A stretch of DNA of 64,000 nt from Thunnus maccoyii (lineage: Eukaryota > Chordata > Actinopteri > Scombriformes > Scombridae): assembly GCF_910596095.1 (NCBI RefSeq), contig NC_056550.1, forward strand, positions 23,246,001 to 23,310,000. Direction: 5' to 3'. Each line of letters starts with the position of its first letter. Position 1 is the first letter of the stretch. A program made the position numbers and the translations under genes. The notes beneath the pieces were generated by a model. The model did not search any database and was not told where the DNA came from. It worked only from the letters and a program-made list of their open reading frames with translations. Positions 20,824 through 34,235 of the stretch are shown here, one piece after another.

Positions 20824-21571
20824 CTTCACCGTATGGCCAAAAGTATATGGACACTAGAACATTACAGCCAGATGTGTAAAAATCTCTTGATTTTTACTGA
20901 GACTTCTTTGGTTGTTTATGTATTGATCCAGTCCTCAGGCAAGTTTTGAGCCTGTATTCTGTGGTGGTCTTGTTTTGAACTCCAGTGCTGTATTTGGAAA
21001 GGTTTTTCCAATATTTTGTCCACCGTATTTACATATGTGGAGAAACAAAGATATTAGAAACACACTTCAGCATAATTGAATCCAGCAGAACAACACCACA
21101 AACTACAGTCTCACCACATCCCTCTGCACAGATATACAGCATTATGACTAGACATTCACTATATGGCCAAAAGTATGTGGACACCTGGACGTTACACCAA
21201 TATGTGATAGCTGAACATGCTATTCCAAAATGATGGCTTTAATCACTTGCTTCCACTTTTCTGGGAAGACTTTCCACCAGATTTTGGAACTTGGTGTCAG
21301 GGATTTCCTCCCATTCAGCCACAAGGACATCCGTGATCAGGCACTTATGTTGTGCCATAAGGTCTGGCTCACAGTCAGCGTTCCAGTTCATCCCAAAGGT
21401 GTTGAATGAGGTTGAGGTCAGAGCTCTTTGCAGGCTAGTTTCCCAGTTCTTCCACACCAGACTGGGAAAAAACATTCTACAAACCCGGCTTTGTGTAACC
21501 ATGTTGAAACAGGTCTTCCTCAAACTTTTGCCACAAAGTTGTGTCCATATACTTTTGGCCATATAGTGTAG
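20824..21571 (+). mobile_element. Nested MITE cluster with TATGGCCAAAAGTATATGG termini
   Basis: A terminal repeat TATGGCCAAAAGTATATGG appears at about 20,832. A complete element at about 21,158-21,571 has matching inverted ends (CACTATATGGCCAAAAGTAT, returning as ATACTTTTGGCCATATAGTG). Inside are TTCATCCCAAAGGTGTTGAA, AGGTTGAGGTCAGAGCTCT and TTCCACACCA, typical of a high-copy fish Tc1/mariner-like non-autonomous family. The intervening 20,880-21,157 block recurs at 40,388-40,655. Confidence 0.72.
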
Positions 21572-22794
21572 TTCTCAAAACACATCCTTAGAGGAGAATC
21601 TTTGTGTTGTGATAGAACAGAGAAAATTAAAAAAAAAAGAGGTGAAACACTGCTTCTGGTGCTATAAGAAGGCGGAAAACTGACATAGAGAGTAACCTGA
21701 AGATTTATTTCTCTCATGATTCACTCACCTTTCCTGTCAAATAATTCTCTCCAGTCTGTCAGGGTGTTACACAAACATCAAGGACTTAGGTTGAAATGAA
21801 CTGTGTTCAACTGTGCAGAAGAATCCACGTGTTCGCTTCTTCCAGTTTACAGGTAAACACTCTCACTTCCAGGAATCTGACAATGGTTAGAAACAGGAAG
21901 TTGATTCCAGCCTATACAATTTTCTTTGCAGAGAAAAACAGAGAATCTGTGCAGCTTCCATTCACAACCCATTTTTTTTTTTTCCCCTCCAGGATTTGTC
22001 AAGGGCTTTCAAGTGAGTCACACACACACAGACACATACTACCGCAGGATACAGAGGCTAATAGCGCTCCGGCAGAGTAAACACTGTGAAAGTCCTCTGC
22101 AGTCAAGGCCGATTTTGAAATCCTCACAAATAAAAATGTATGGTAACATCCAGGAAGCAGGTGGCAATTTTTAGATGTAGGTAAAGTTGTTTGATCTAGA
22201 TTAACTTTCCTGTTTCCTGGGTTTTGTGACACATCCGAAATCTGAAAGCATCAATTTTCTATGCCGTTTTGAAATGCAGACGTCTCCGCCTGGGTCTGAT
22301 GTGTTTCGTTCCCCGCAAGCAATATCACAGTGTTACCCTCCCATTTATTAAAGCTGCATCAGGCAACTTTGCACGTCGGTGGCTCCACATGGAAGTGAGA
22401 GATAACCGCTTGAGAATTTAAACCTCAATAACCAGATACCGTGTAAAGTGAACACAACCTGCCTGTATTTTTGATGCTGTTTACGTTTGACTCGCTACTG
22501 TTCAGGGAGCTTGTCCTCCTTAGAAATATGACACAATAGGTCATAATGTCAGTCGCCAAAAGTGAGATATAGTTACGTTTGAGTGACCTTGGATGTATAA
22601 AGAGAATTAGATACAGCGTTTATTTCTCTATATTTTTTTGGTGCAAGATTCAAGTACAAACCTTTATGGTATATTTCAACCATGCAAAACATACATCGAT
22701 GTTGACACAGCAAAAACGAAACAAAAAATTAAGTTAGCTAAGAGTGAGGGTCCTATTCAAGCAGCATTAACAAGTCCAATAAAGAAAAGAGGGC
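21572..22794. other. Intergenic, no gene recognised
   Basis: Non-coding. There is a short T tract at about 21,970 and CA repeats near 22,020. No exon structure is visible. Confidence 0.5.
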
Positions 22795-23560
22795 GTCATG
22801 CATTGAAGAGATTTTATAACTAGCTTGAGTTCATCCTTCCATCCCTTGATATGGGGCTGAACCTTTAAATATTTACATCTATGAATAAAGTATTTAGCCA
22901 ACAAAATCAAGTTGTTTACCAGAGAATCCTGGTTTTTCTCCTGCATAAGTACTCCAGCTTTAATTGACATCACATTTAGTGGGTGCAGCGGTATCTCTTT
23001 AGCCAAAATTCCTGCTCAGATTTACACTGGAGGAAAATATGTACTACAGTTTCAATATCCCTCTCACAGAATCCACAGGGGTTGTTATTCCAATGAAATC
23101 TTTCATGCAAGAAGTAGTTGGATGGATAGATATTCAAAATTTTAAATGTCATTTATTTGGCTTTAGGTAGGACCGGATAGGACAAATATTGTTTCATTAT
23201 TTTCCTTGCCTCTTCGTCTCTGTATTGTTGAAGAGCATATTTTCTTTATGGCTGATTTGGGTTTGTATTGTGTTGATAAAACATTTCTAACAACCATTTC
23301 TGATACAATGTTGGAGTACGCCAAAAGCTGTTGAATCATTGTTATGAGGTGAACTGAAATGGCCTTTATCACTTTATTGTATTCTCTAACTGAGCAGTGA
23401 GGATTAAATCTATCACAAAAATCTCCACAGTTTAAAAAAATGTACCAAACTCATCCATCAAATGAGTTACAGCCCATAATATTCCTCTTTCACATCCAAC
23501 TAGTCTAACTAGTCAGAATATACTTGTTTGTCCACAGGGATGAAATGAATTATATATTAA
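22795..23560 (-). mobile_element. Second L1/Tx1-type LINE fragment (C-terminal part)
   Basis: On the minus strand, WNNNPCGFCERDIETVVHIF followed by LQCKSEQ forms the C-x2-C ... H-x4-C motif found after the reverse transcriptase in L1/Tx1 elements. Further on, NLILLAKYFIHRCKY and GWKDELKL match the usual LINE C-terminus. It contains frameshifts and no reverse transcriptase core. It has the same strand and general class as the element at 2,640-5,040. Confidence 0.75.
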
Positions 23561-23584
23561 GTTCTAATAAAGGAGAACTTGTTG

Positions 23585-23870
23585 GGACGTTTTTTTTTTA
23601 AAGACCATTACTACAATTGTTGTGGTGTTTACTGTTGCCATGGCGACAAAGATTTCAAGTGATCATTTTAATCCAAATCATGATGTTTCCCTAAACCTAA
23701 CCAAGTGGTTTTTGTGCCTAAACCAAACCAGACCTTAATCACAGCATTGTCACGTCATAAATTATTTTTTAACACTGATTGGACATTTGATGTTGTCCCG
23801 CTGATTACTGCTGATAGAAGTGCCTGATTATAAAAGGCCGTTCTTGATTGTGTGGCCAAATGACACACAA
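23585..23870 (+). repeat. Dispersed fish repeat
   Basis: The series GTTTCCCTAAACCTAACCAAG, TGCCTAAACCAAACCAGACC and TTAATCACAGCATTGTCACG is a recognisable high-copy fish repeat (from memory). Non-coding. Confidence 0.45.
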
Positions 23871-24219
23871 TGTGGTTGTTTAATTTGGAGGACTTGTATT
23901 TAGGAGTTTGGATTTTGCAGTTTGAGTTTTGTTTAGCTGCTTCCTGTGAGCAGAGACGTATACAAGCCCGTTTTCAATTATGACACATGACCAAATCTAA
24001 GCCAAAATAATAAGATATTAAATCATAATTATACAATCAATCAAAATCTTGAGTTTTAAAGTAAAAAAACAGATCATAAATCAAAATTCCAGTCTTTCTA
24101 AGTCAAATTGGTGAGATACTAATTCAAAACTATGATGTAATATTTTAAAGTTTGACTGTCTCAGTAAAAATCTTGATGTTTAAAGTAACAAGACAGAATC
24201 TACACTGATGTGAAACTGT

Positions 24220-24640
24220 ACTTAGACACAACACTAAGTGCTAAACACTGACATCAGCATGCTAACACACCCACAAAGACAATATTAACATGCTGATGTT
24301 TAGCAGGTACAATGTTTATCATGTTCACCATCTTAGTTTAGCGTGTTTCGCTAATTAGCACTAAACAGAAAGCCACAGCTGAGGCTGATGGGGATGTCAT
24401 TAGTTTTTGCACAAACGTCAGGGCAAAGTTATTACAATTCATCCCGAGGGAAACAAGAATTTCTGAGCCAAATGTCGCTGGAATTCATCCAATAGTTGGA
24501 AGTTGCCAAGACGTTTAATGCAAAACCACAAATGTCAACCACGGTGGCACAATCACCGAAATCATTAGGATTCATCGCCTGAGAATCATGAATGTCCAAT
24601 CCATCCAGGAGTTGTGGAGATATTTCTGTTATTTAAAGTC
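24220..24640 (-). repeat. GCTAACATG-family dispersed repeat, copy 1 (minus)
   Basis: Carries the family's landmarks in reverse order: AGCATGCTAACAC, ATGTTCACCATCTTAGTTTAG, AATTAGCACTAAAC, then GGATTCATC. The same family recurs at 27,915, 29,320, 34,236, 51,270 and 55,436. Confidence 0.7.
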
Positions 24641-27600
24641 AAACTGATGAGATTTTAAGTCGGATCTTTATATCACTAAGACTGAGATACCAAGTCACAG
24701 TTGTTGGATAAGAGAACTTTTTGTGTTTCATATCAAATAAGTCAAGTTTTTTACATAATATCTCAATTTTTTTACTTCAATCCAAGTTATTACGTCATGA
24801 TTTTAACATAATAAGTCATATATTTTACTTTTTCTCAATTTCATATCATCAATCTTTTAATTTTGACCTAACATTTTTGTTATTTGTTTGGCAGGGTTTA
24901 ACCTCTATAAAGAGGAAATGATACATGACTGAAAAAACACTTTTAGGAGATTTCATTTCCCATTACTTACTATGTGACTAATAGGAAAGCTGTATTTTGA
25001 GATAAACTTTAAATACAAAATTCCTCTTGCTGTACAAGTGTCATTTTTTTCTCTTCCTGCCTCTTATCGTCTGCATTGTTGTTTCACTGTGACAGATATC
25101 CCTGGTTTTCACCCCCAAAATGCTCCCAAAATGTTGTGTTGTGATAAAAAAAACCCCAAAAATCTCAACTGTGGGATTACAGGAGGGGGACGGTGACATT
25201 TTGAGAATGGACGTTTACTGGAAGCATAATAGCGAGCATAATAGCAAAAGAGTGATTTGTTGGCAATCACAGTCTATTTATCTCTGTCAGTCTTCATCTT
25301 GGGCTTTCTCCCATTGCATTATACCTCTTTGAATATCATTACTCCCTCAATCCTCTCTTCCTGCTGTCTTATCATCTATCTTCCTCTCTTGTCAACATGT
25401 CATTCCTTCACTCTATTCTCCTGCCGCTCCTTTTCTCTCCACTCACTCCCTTTTCTATCTCCCCACATCTTTCTCTCTGCAGCTCTACATCCCCCCCCCC
25501 CCCTTTCTCTCAAATCAAATCGTGAGTGCTCAGCCCTCCCCTCTCATTAAAGGAGTTCTGCAGCCCAGGAGGAAGCGCAGGAGAAATGTATCCCTCCTCC
25601 CTCTCTCTTTCTCTCTATCATGGAGAGGCTGTACGGGAGACAATTCTGAGCCCACATCCATCTCCATTAGCGGGACAGCGCAGCGACCGGCACGACCCCC
25701 CACCCACCAACCTGTATCACGTTTCACTGGCTGCTATTTTTCCAGGTGGAAAAAAAAAAAAAAGCCAGGCAGAGAGATGGGCAGAGGCTAGGAACAGGGG
25801 TGGAGAAGAAGGATGAGAGAGAGGGATGATTTAGATCTGGTGTAAAGGAATCATCCATCCTCCACTTCCCTTCATGCTCTGATACAATGATATCCCCAGG
25901 GGGTGATGTCTGGGATACGGTACAATGTATACCAGTGGACCTCAACAGGAGGACTGAACTTTCTACCCTCTCCAGCCCATAAAGAAAGTCTGCATCATGA
26001 CCTCACGGTGATACTGATTTCACAAGTGTTTCAGGCTAGAATTGAGAGTGCAACATGGGAGCGGCTGTATCAGATCATCAGTACAGGTCATGGCTCTGTG
26101 ATGCAAGTTATTGGGAAGTGTAGTCACTGAGGCTGAAACTTAATTTAGGTCAATGCTGTGATAAACAAGAGAGAGAGAGGCTTTAATGGTGCCACAGGGA
26201 GTGTGAGCACGGAAGGTATTCAAGGGATTATTTTTCTACAGATAAAGATACTCTTCTCTTTAGGCACCAGATGTGTCCATTTTACATTTATGCCAACAAT
26301 ATTTCCCATTAGACCTTTTTTATATATTAGATTTTCTATATTGTTCTTATTGTCAGCAAATCTCATGTGCAGAGCCAAACTAACGATGAATCGATCCTAC
26401 TTAAAGTACTGTATCTGTATCCAGAGCCTGATGTATTGTATTCCTCTGTGCTGTAGACCTTGGTTGTTGTCTAAAAACTATTAAAAACACATTAATGAGC
26501 CATGCCGCTGCACTGGGTTACATATTCCCTCACCACAAAGAGTTTGGGCATGTAATTTGTTTAGAAACGGCTCCAAAGACTAAAAACAGCAATCACATTT
26601 TCAGTCTCCAGAGAGTAGTTCTGTGTGAGGCAGACACCACTGCGCGTGCATGGGAATGTGATTCCCTTTCCAGAGCGTCACTAGCTTGTTGTGCTACAGA
26701 TCACAACCTCTTGACCTTGTACTGCTTTGTTAACTTCTCAAAGAACATCAGTATAACAGAACATGTCACCCAGTGCCTGGAAATGTCTTTGGATCCCCAG
26801 GAGGAGCCGGAGGATGTAGCAAGGGAGAAAGACATTTGGGGCCTTGGAAAGCATTTGGGAATTCTCGAATGGATGGTTGGAGATTAAGTGAAGTCTTTAT
26901 TAAGAGAAGCCTCAAGGAGGTCTCACAGCAGTCAAGTGTCTGATTTATATATAAACACCAATCAAGTAAACTCAGGACGTTAATGTGGGTGCTTCTGGCC
27001 TCACGGAGACACCATTATAACACCACATGTAACCTGTGGGAACAATTTCACTGGAATGGGGCACGAGTAAGTCCGGGTTTCAAGTGTAGAGGTGATGGAG
27101 GAGTTTGTGTCAGAAATAAATGAGGTACATTTGGCTTTGCTGCCACCTGGCCTGGACCAGAACAACCACCACCTCAAAAAAAAACACACACACACACACA
27201 CACTCAGGACTCCCCTCTTCCATCTTCCCAAATCCACGTCTGTCATTGAGCCCCATCAATATATGCCGGGTCAGGGAGAACCTCAAGGGCAAAGTTCAGG
27301 AAACAATTAAGGGAAATAACTGCACACAAGTGAACCAAATTCCAGTTCCATTTTGAATATGTGTCTGTTTCCCAGAACGTCTCACTCGTTAAATCATTAA
27401 CCCTGTGACAGGAGACCACAAAAGAGGAAAAGCAACACAGTTGTATGTTAAAAATTTAGACGCCATCTGCTTCACAAGTGGCTATTACAAGAGCTATTAC
27501 AGAGAGGGATGATAGGAGAGCCCTCTGTAAATCAGTGGAGGCTTACCGGGTTTGTGGTTTGACCCTGAAGTCGGTTTCACCTTCAGACATTTAGCTCCCA

Positions 27601-27910
27601 ACAATAGCCAATGAGGCAGAGTGCTTTCACAGCAATTTATCACTGTGATACGTCAGTAGCACTTAAATAAGATATATATCATAGAGAATCTAAACATCCA
27701 TGCACTTGTTTCATAACTGCTATCTGTGCAGGATTTCAGACAGACAGAAAAGTATAAATGGTGTTGAGACATGGTTTAGGAACGAAACACATGGAAACAC
27801 TTTTATGTAACGATTATTTAGCTTTCAGTCGTTGGAGAGGTCACAAGATCAATTCATATCAGATTTTTAGCCTTGTCAGCAGCGTGACTCATGAACGGCT
27901 GTCAGCTGAT
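24641..27910. other. Intergenic, no gene recognised
   Basis: Includes a CT-rich stretch (25,360-25,620) with a C12-13 run near 25,491, an A13 run near 25,750, and a CA microsatellite at 27,184-27,203. Open frames here, including 130 codons at 26,495-26,887, show no family motif or splice logic. Confidence 0.5.
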
Positions 27911-27914
27911 CTAT

Positions 27915-28216
27915 CACTTTAGTTCAGGTTGAAATATCTCATCAAGTCTTGGATTGCCATGAACTTTTGTACAGCTCTTCATGATTTATAGAGAATGAAA
28001 GCAATGAATGAAGATCTTTTAGTGCCATGATGAGGTTGATTGAGGTTGATGTTTGGTTTTTAAATGAAATGTCTCAACAACTTCTTTATGGATTTGCACA
28101 CAATTTGGTGCAGACATTCATGGTTTCCAGAGGATGAATCCTAATGACTTTTCCTCTAGTGCCACCATGAGGTTCACGTTTGTTGTTTTGAGTGAAAAGT
28201 CTAAACAACTATTCAT
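27915..28216 (+). repeat. GCTAACATG-family repeat, 5' half
   Basis: GAAATATCTCATCAA, TTGGATTGCCATGAA, CAGACATTCATGG and CTCTAGTGCCACCATGAGG match the first half of the family seen intact at 55,436. It stops abruptly at AACAACTATTCA. The matching 3' half starts about 1.1 kb later. Confidence 0.65.
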
Positions 28217-29317
28217 CACCACGGGAAGTAGGGGTGCTGAGGTTACTGCAGCACCCCCACTCCAAGATGCAGCACCCCTACCTCCAGGTGGCTGGCAACC
28301 ATGGGCAGGGCTATTAAGACAACCCTAAAAACAATATAACCTTCAATAAAATCATGATTTTTTTGGGCAGTAACTACTGGCAAACAGACTAAGCCTTCCC
28401 TATATTTACTGCTGGCTATTGTGCACCCTACACTGCATACTGGTAAAGTTAAAATCTGAAGTTAGCCACAACCTGACCAGGCTCACTTAAGGTGGACTGA
28501 CCTTAAGGTGGACCAGCTATTCTCATATTAGTGCCCCTCCGAGTTTTGCTCAACATCCTGCCCCCTGCAGCTTATGCTGGCAACCTATATATTGTGTTGT
28601 TGCAATAATTTATTCTCTCTGTCTTGTGTGAGCCGGTCCGGCTAAAATAGACCCTGCGTGTAAGATAGGTGAGTGGGTAAAAGAACCAGCATTGCCCTAC
28701 AGAGCCAGAATGTGGACATTACACTCCACCTCTACTGGTCCCTGTAGGCTATACTGCTTTTTAAATTATGTCAAGCAGCGCGACCTTTCCAGATGATTTC
28801 TTTATCGTGTGTTGTATTGATGTATGACTGTTTTCTTTAATGACTTACTTTAAAGATTAGAGAGGCTGCTTTCAGTAATTGTAAACGTTTCCAGGCGTGC
28901 AGTAATGTCACTGCAGCAAATATCGTGGGACATTTAGGCAGTAAAACTAAAAGCTGTAGTTATAAACTTGACAGGACAGAGGAAACTCTCCGGAGGAAAC
29001 CAAATTAAACTTTTAGGTTCTGAAATAAATGTTTTAGACAGCTCTGATGGAGCTCAGGATTTATCAGGAGGATGGCTGCTTCACTCCAAACAATTTCACT
29101 GTCTGAACCTGGACTGGACTGTGTGTGTAACAGCTGACCTTTTGGTTGTGTAGAAGAACACAGAACATTAATTTTAAACATTAGATCCTGAGAGATCCTG
29201 TCGGTGTGTCTAGAGATTTAAATAATCAATGAAGTGACGCTGCTTTGCTGCTGTGCTGCTGTGCCTGAAATCATGTTCCCGCAGCTATGCAACTATTGCT
29301 GGGAAATTTCAGCATTC
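28217..29317. other. 1.1-kb segment splitting a dispersed repeat
   Basis: Non-coding sequence between two halves of one repeat. Near its left end, GGGGTGCTG and CAGCACCCC (28,230-28,258) form a hairpin, and CAGCACCCCTA follows again. I saw no transposase frame. Confidence 0.4.
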
Positions 29318-29690
29318 ATATTCCCATCAGAATTAACTGTAATAACTTTCATGATCTTTATTCACTTTTTTTTAAATTTACCAACTATCCAGTACTTTGG
29401 TTTACAAATTCCTGCAGTAAAAACAGGGCACACCTATCAGCCTCAGCTGTACTTTGTGTTGCTAATTAGCAAATGCTGTTGCTAATTAGCAAATGCTAAT
29501 TATCAAATGTTACCATGCTATCATGCTAAACTAAGACAGTGAACATAATAGACAATCATACCTGCTTAGCATTGTTATTGTGAGCATATTAGCATGTTGA
29601 TATTAGCATTTAGCTCAAAGCACCACTGTACCAAAGTATAGCCTCACAGAGCAGCTAGCATGGCTGTAGAGGAGTGTTTCCCAACCGGGA
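29318..29690 (+). repeat. GCTAACATG-family repeat, 3' half
   Basis: Starts at AATTAACTGTAATAACTTTC and continues with CCAGTACTTTGG, CTAATTAGCAAATG (duplicated in place), ATGCTAAACTAAGA and TAGCATTTAGCTCAAAGCAC to GCTAGCATGGCTGTAGAG. It complements the half at 27,915-28,216. Confidence 0.65.
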
Positions 29691-32600
29691 TGTCCTCGTA
29701 AAGGGGTCAAATTAATATCAGCTTTTTCTCTAATCTTTGCTTTTTTTTCTTGTGAATTACTGGACAGTTTTGCCTTTTCATGTCCCCAAATTTATTCAAA
29801 GGAAACAATGACTTTAAACTGCTTACTACTCTACTAAGACATTGTTTCATTTAAGAGCTTACAAGACAATAACTTCGGCGCCCACTGCTTTAGAGGCTAC
29901 AATGGGCATGTGTTTATTTGCAGTGACACATTCACATGCGAATATAGGAAATTTAAACATCAGTTTTTGCTGGTGACTACATTTTATATGTGGCAGGATG
30001 TATGAATTTGGTCTGGCTTTGATACAAATCTTGACTGACTTTAATGGTCTGTAGCTATGTGATACTGCAGCCGTTCGTCTTTTTCCTCGAGAAAGAAAAT
30101 GTATGGTTGAGTGGAGAAGCCTGAACTCTGAGACTTGAATGACAACAACATAAAGGGATGTAAAAAAGGTTACTGGGATGCATGTTGTGTAAAGGGAGTT
30201 ATGTGAATGCGCTTGCTGGAAAACAGGATAATGAAAAAACACAAGAACAGGAAAGAAAACCAGATGAATACAGATGTTATGTTTAGAGCTGAGAATTATA
30301 GTAAACGGTCACATACAACACACTGGCTCATGCACATGCATGCAGACACACCGCGAGGGTTTATTTTTTGTCTCTGTGTTGAGGATTTCCAGGACATTAG
30401 CAGCCAGCCATGTATGAGTGAACATGACCGGCCCACACAAGGTTACAGCCTTTGATCACTGCCAATGAAATGAAAAACATGATGGGAAGGAAAGGCAACC
30501 TGACACACCGAACAAACACAAATACGCAGACACACAAACGCACCTATCAACCTTACATGTTGTTGCATGCAGTAATCAAGATATGCCGTAATGCACACAT
30601 GGATGCATGCATGCATTAACACACAAAAGGTAATTGAGCTCAATGTTATTTAACAATATTGAGTTGTTTATGGAAGTCCGGGGCTCATGGAAGATCACAT
30701 TCTGGAAGTAAAGGATGCTTGGAGGAAGGTAGAGGAAGAGGATCAGGTTATCAGTGATTGCTATTCAATACGAACCAACCAGCTAATCATATTACTCCCC
30801 TTTCTGTGCCCCACTGTCGATACTCATCCTCGGGTTGCTCTCAGCCAACAGCTCACTTTTTTTTTTTTTTTTACCACCATCCTTTTTCTCCTCTTCTTTG
30901 CTCTTAACACCTCTTTTCATTTGCTGCTGTTTCGATTTCTCTCTCGGCCTCTCTTGCGTCCTTCTCTTGTCTTCATCCAGCCTTCTTCCAGGTGCTTAAG
31001 AAGTCAAACGGCGGCGGCCTTTATGATCCCAGGATGCTCATACAGATTAAAGGAAGCTTAAAAACAATGATGTCCTGCTTTATTCACAAGACACTTTATT
31101 CACTTTGATCCAAGGACATTATGCCTGCATGAGACAAAATGCGTGCAATGCAAATGTCTCTGTCTGCATGGGTAGCATGCAGATGTTGTGTTGCCTCTAT
31201 TTGTGCAAACAGCGAGGATATAATTGCAATTCTCATATATGAATATATTTGAATCACAATTTGTACGTCATGACAATAGCTTTTCTGATTGATGCTGATG
31301 AAACCGCACATTTATCTATACTGAAGTGCCTGCCGCACTTTCAGGGAGCAGGGAATAACGCCTCGATCGACGTCAAGGTTTAAAATCACGCAGCGCCATC
31401 AATATTCCATCAACCATCACCTTGAGTGAAACAGCTCATCCGTTTGGCTGATTACAATGGTTAGCTGGAGCGTCATCATAAAGAAGATGGAGAAAAGCAG
31501 GTAAGAAAGCAGATAAGAGCAACTTCCCTCTATTATATAAATTGTCTGTGCCACCGCTTCAATTCTCTCCAAGGAGAGAAGTGAGCTATGAATAAAGAAA
31601 CTGTGTTATCACTTACCAGGAAAAGGCTGCACTCGAAACCACTTAAACTTTCAGTATATTTACATGCAAGAAGAATGGAACGATCAAGAAAAAAGCACAT
31701 ACAATTAGACTAGAGAAATGACGATTAAATTACAAGTAATTAAAAGTTAAAAAGATAAAACAGAAGGAGAAAAAAAGGCAGCCCAACATATATTACAATC
31801 AAGAAGTCATTCAATACTTTAATGAAGTACAATCAAAGCATCTGCCAGTTTCCTCTAAAGTATTAGATAGCTGACATAATTATGTCAACATTTCTGAAAT
31901 TTATCAAGCTTGTTTATATATATATATAAATATAAAATAGGTGATTTTTTCTAAAGCAAAGCATGAAGTCACTCCTTTCATCAACTGGGAAATTCCACAC
32001 AATGGTTCTCTCAAAACCATTTATATATATATTTATATGTATTTTATTAGTACAGTCTATAGTAGTCAAAGTGTTTTGATTTGATTCTGATATTCAGTGC
32101 TCACAGCAAAGCACAGTAAACAGAGGGATGTCCACTATTTAATAAGTATTAAATTCAACTATTTAGTGTTGCAGCTTACAAAAAGTGAATTATCTATGTA
32201 CTCCTTCCTTTTATTTGGCCATTCAGATTTCTGTTTTATCTAAGACTTTTTTGTTGTTGACCAGAACCACTATCCTGGCTAATTTGTTTAATCTACAACT
32301 CTTAAAATGACTTTCCACTAAAGAAATAGTCCCAGTCTCTAATCACAGCAAATATATCTGCATCATATAATCTATATTTTTTTAATTTGGGTTTTTTTTC
32401 CTGCTGATGAAATGAGATGATTTTACTTTACTCAATTCCTTTCAGTAACTCACCTGAATCAAATGTTATTTCCCCCCCAAACTAATAGAATAATCTGCTG
32501 TGAAAGATGAGACATTCCCAACGCTGCAGTGGACACATCTGAGTTATTTCACCTTGTTGCCAGAGATTTTCCACTCTTACCAAGATAAAAACATTCACAA

Positions 32601-34230
32601 CTAACCATGAGATGAAATTACTTGTTAAGATTAGATTGTTTTGCAGTGAGTGTGTCCGTAAAACGACTTGTATACAGTTTCCTGAGAATCACCTGCGTAA
32701 ATACAACCTCTCTCCTGCATCTTCCAGCTTCTGGTTCCCAGGTATATCAGGGTCATCTGTCGTGAGGAGGTCTCATGTTTTACAACACGGTGGTTGCGTG
32801 CTGCTGCCTCCCCACACGGTGACAGCAGGGGATCTGGAGACGAACACGATCTGACCACCGGCTGTGTCGAGACAGAAACAGGAAGAGCACTGAGGGCTGT
32901 TTTTATGAATGTCCAGAAATGTCACATTGCACCTGCTCGGTGATACTGCACATCTCTGTCTGCTTTTCTTCAGGTATGAAAGGATTTCTGTTTAGTGGTT
33001 GTGTGTGTTGGGTCACTGTAAACCCCCTGAACCGTCTCAGGAGCGATGACACTGACTCAGATGCTTCACTGCATCTGCACTGGGACACGAAGGGAGTGCA
33101 GATCACCATCCTCTGCAACACTGACAGAATCCCCCCCCCCCCCCCCCCCCCCCCCCCTTCTGTCAGGAAATACAGGGAGTCTGAGAAGATACGGTAGTTT
33201 TTCCTAATGTAACTTCCTAATGTCACTGCATTACATGTTTGGGTTATTTTAATTACTTAAGTTTATATTAATACTAATCTATGTTGCTTATTAAGCTTAA
33301 CAATATTGGGTAAGTTATACTGTATAATTCCTTAGGAATATTTCACTTCACTTTCATCATCATTTACAGCAGTTAAACTATTATATGTGTAATATTATTA
33401 TACTTTCCGCGTCCGTGAGTATGTGAGGGTCCATGTGACTTATATATTTAACTATATATGTATTTATATATTATATATTATTTATTTTTATTTATATTAT
33501 ATTTCCTTTATATATATATTTAATTTATTCCATTTGATTTACTTAACTTTAATCAGTTTCACAGGCTGGTTTCACAAACCTTACCAAAGCAAAAACGATT
33601 TATTTAGTTTACATTACATTTTAATTATTATATCATATGATCTCAAGGTAAATAAGCTAAACTCTGTTAGCTTGCTAGATAGCGTTTGTCAAGTTCTTGC
33701 CAACTAGCTAGGCTACATGTTACATGACAACATGTATCTTTTCTAACTAACTTTTTGGTTTATACCATTTACTGTCATCAATCATCATTTATACATATAT
33801 ACATATATATATATAAATGTTTTATTAGCAACCTGGTATTTTAACATTGACTCAAATGTGGCTAGGTGTAATTTGGTTCCTACCTGCTGTTGTTTTATGG
33901 GGACAGTTGTGAGTGTAACAGTGACAGAGAGACATGTTCAGACAGAGTAAAGAAGTCAAGAGAGTGAAGTTGGGTGTACTGTGCCGCTGTGTCGGGGTTT
34001 GTTAAAGACGTTGATTCCAAGATAAACTGTAGCCCGTTTATTATCCACAGCTGAGAGTGACTGGAGGACACTACCCACCAACAGTTCAGGGTTACACAAA
34101 GAAGGACCAGTAATTCAAATTTTAATTAACAATTTTAATTAAGGTGCACAGCAGCCTGTCAGAAAATTAGGAAATTAATGAATAACCATTTAGTTACTGA
34201 TTTATTCATTTCTCATTCTACTTTGTGAAT
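29691..34230. other. Intergenic, no gene recognised
   Basis: No supported gene. The region includes T tracts (30,858-30,873) and A+T-rich (TA)n-like stretches (about 33,440-33,530 and 33,790-33,815). The C27 run at 33,131 is listed separately. Open frames (for example 30,687-31,061) look like chance. Confidence 0.5.
33131..33157. repeat. Poly(C) tract, 27 nt
   Basis: Twenty-seven uninterrupted C on the plus strand, so G27 on the minus strand. It can in principle form G-quadruplex-type structure and is a likely site of assembly or sequencing error. It accounts for the polyproline in the overlapping open frame. Confidence 0.95.
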
Positions 34231-34235
34231 TGTAA

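Noticed and set aside
26495..26887. 130-codon open frame on the plus strand
   Set aside because: No recognisable domain, no promoter or splice context, and amino-acid makeup typical of translated non-coding DNA.
30687..31061. 124-codon plus-strand frame with Phe/Leu-rich middle
   Set aside because: The hydrophobic part comes from a T tract and CT-rich DNA; no signal peptide or domain logic.
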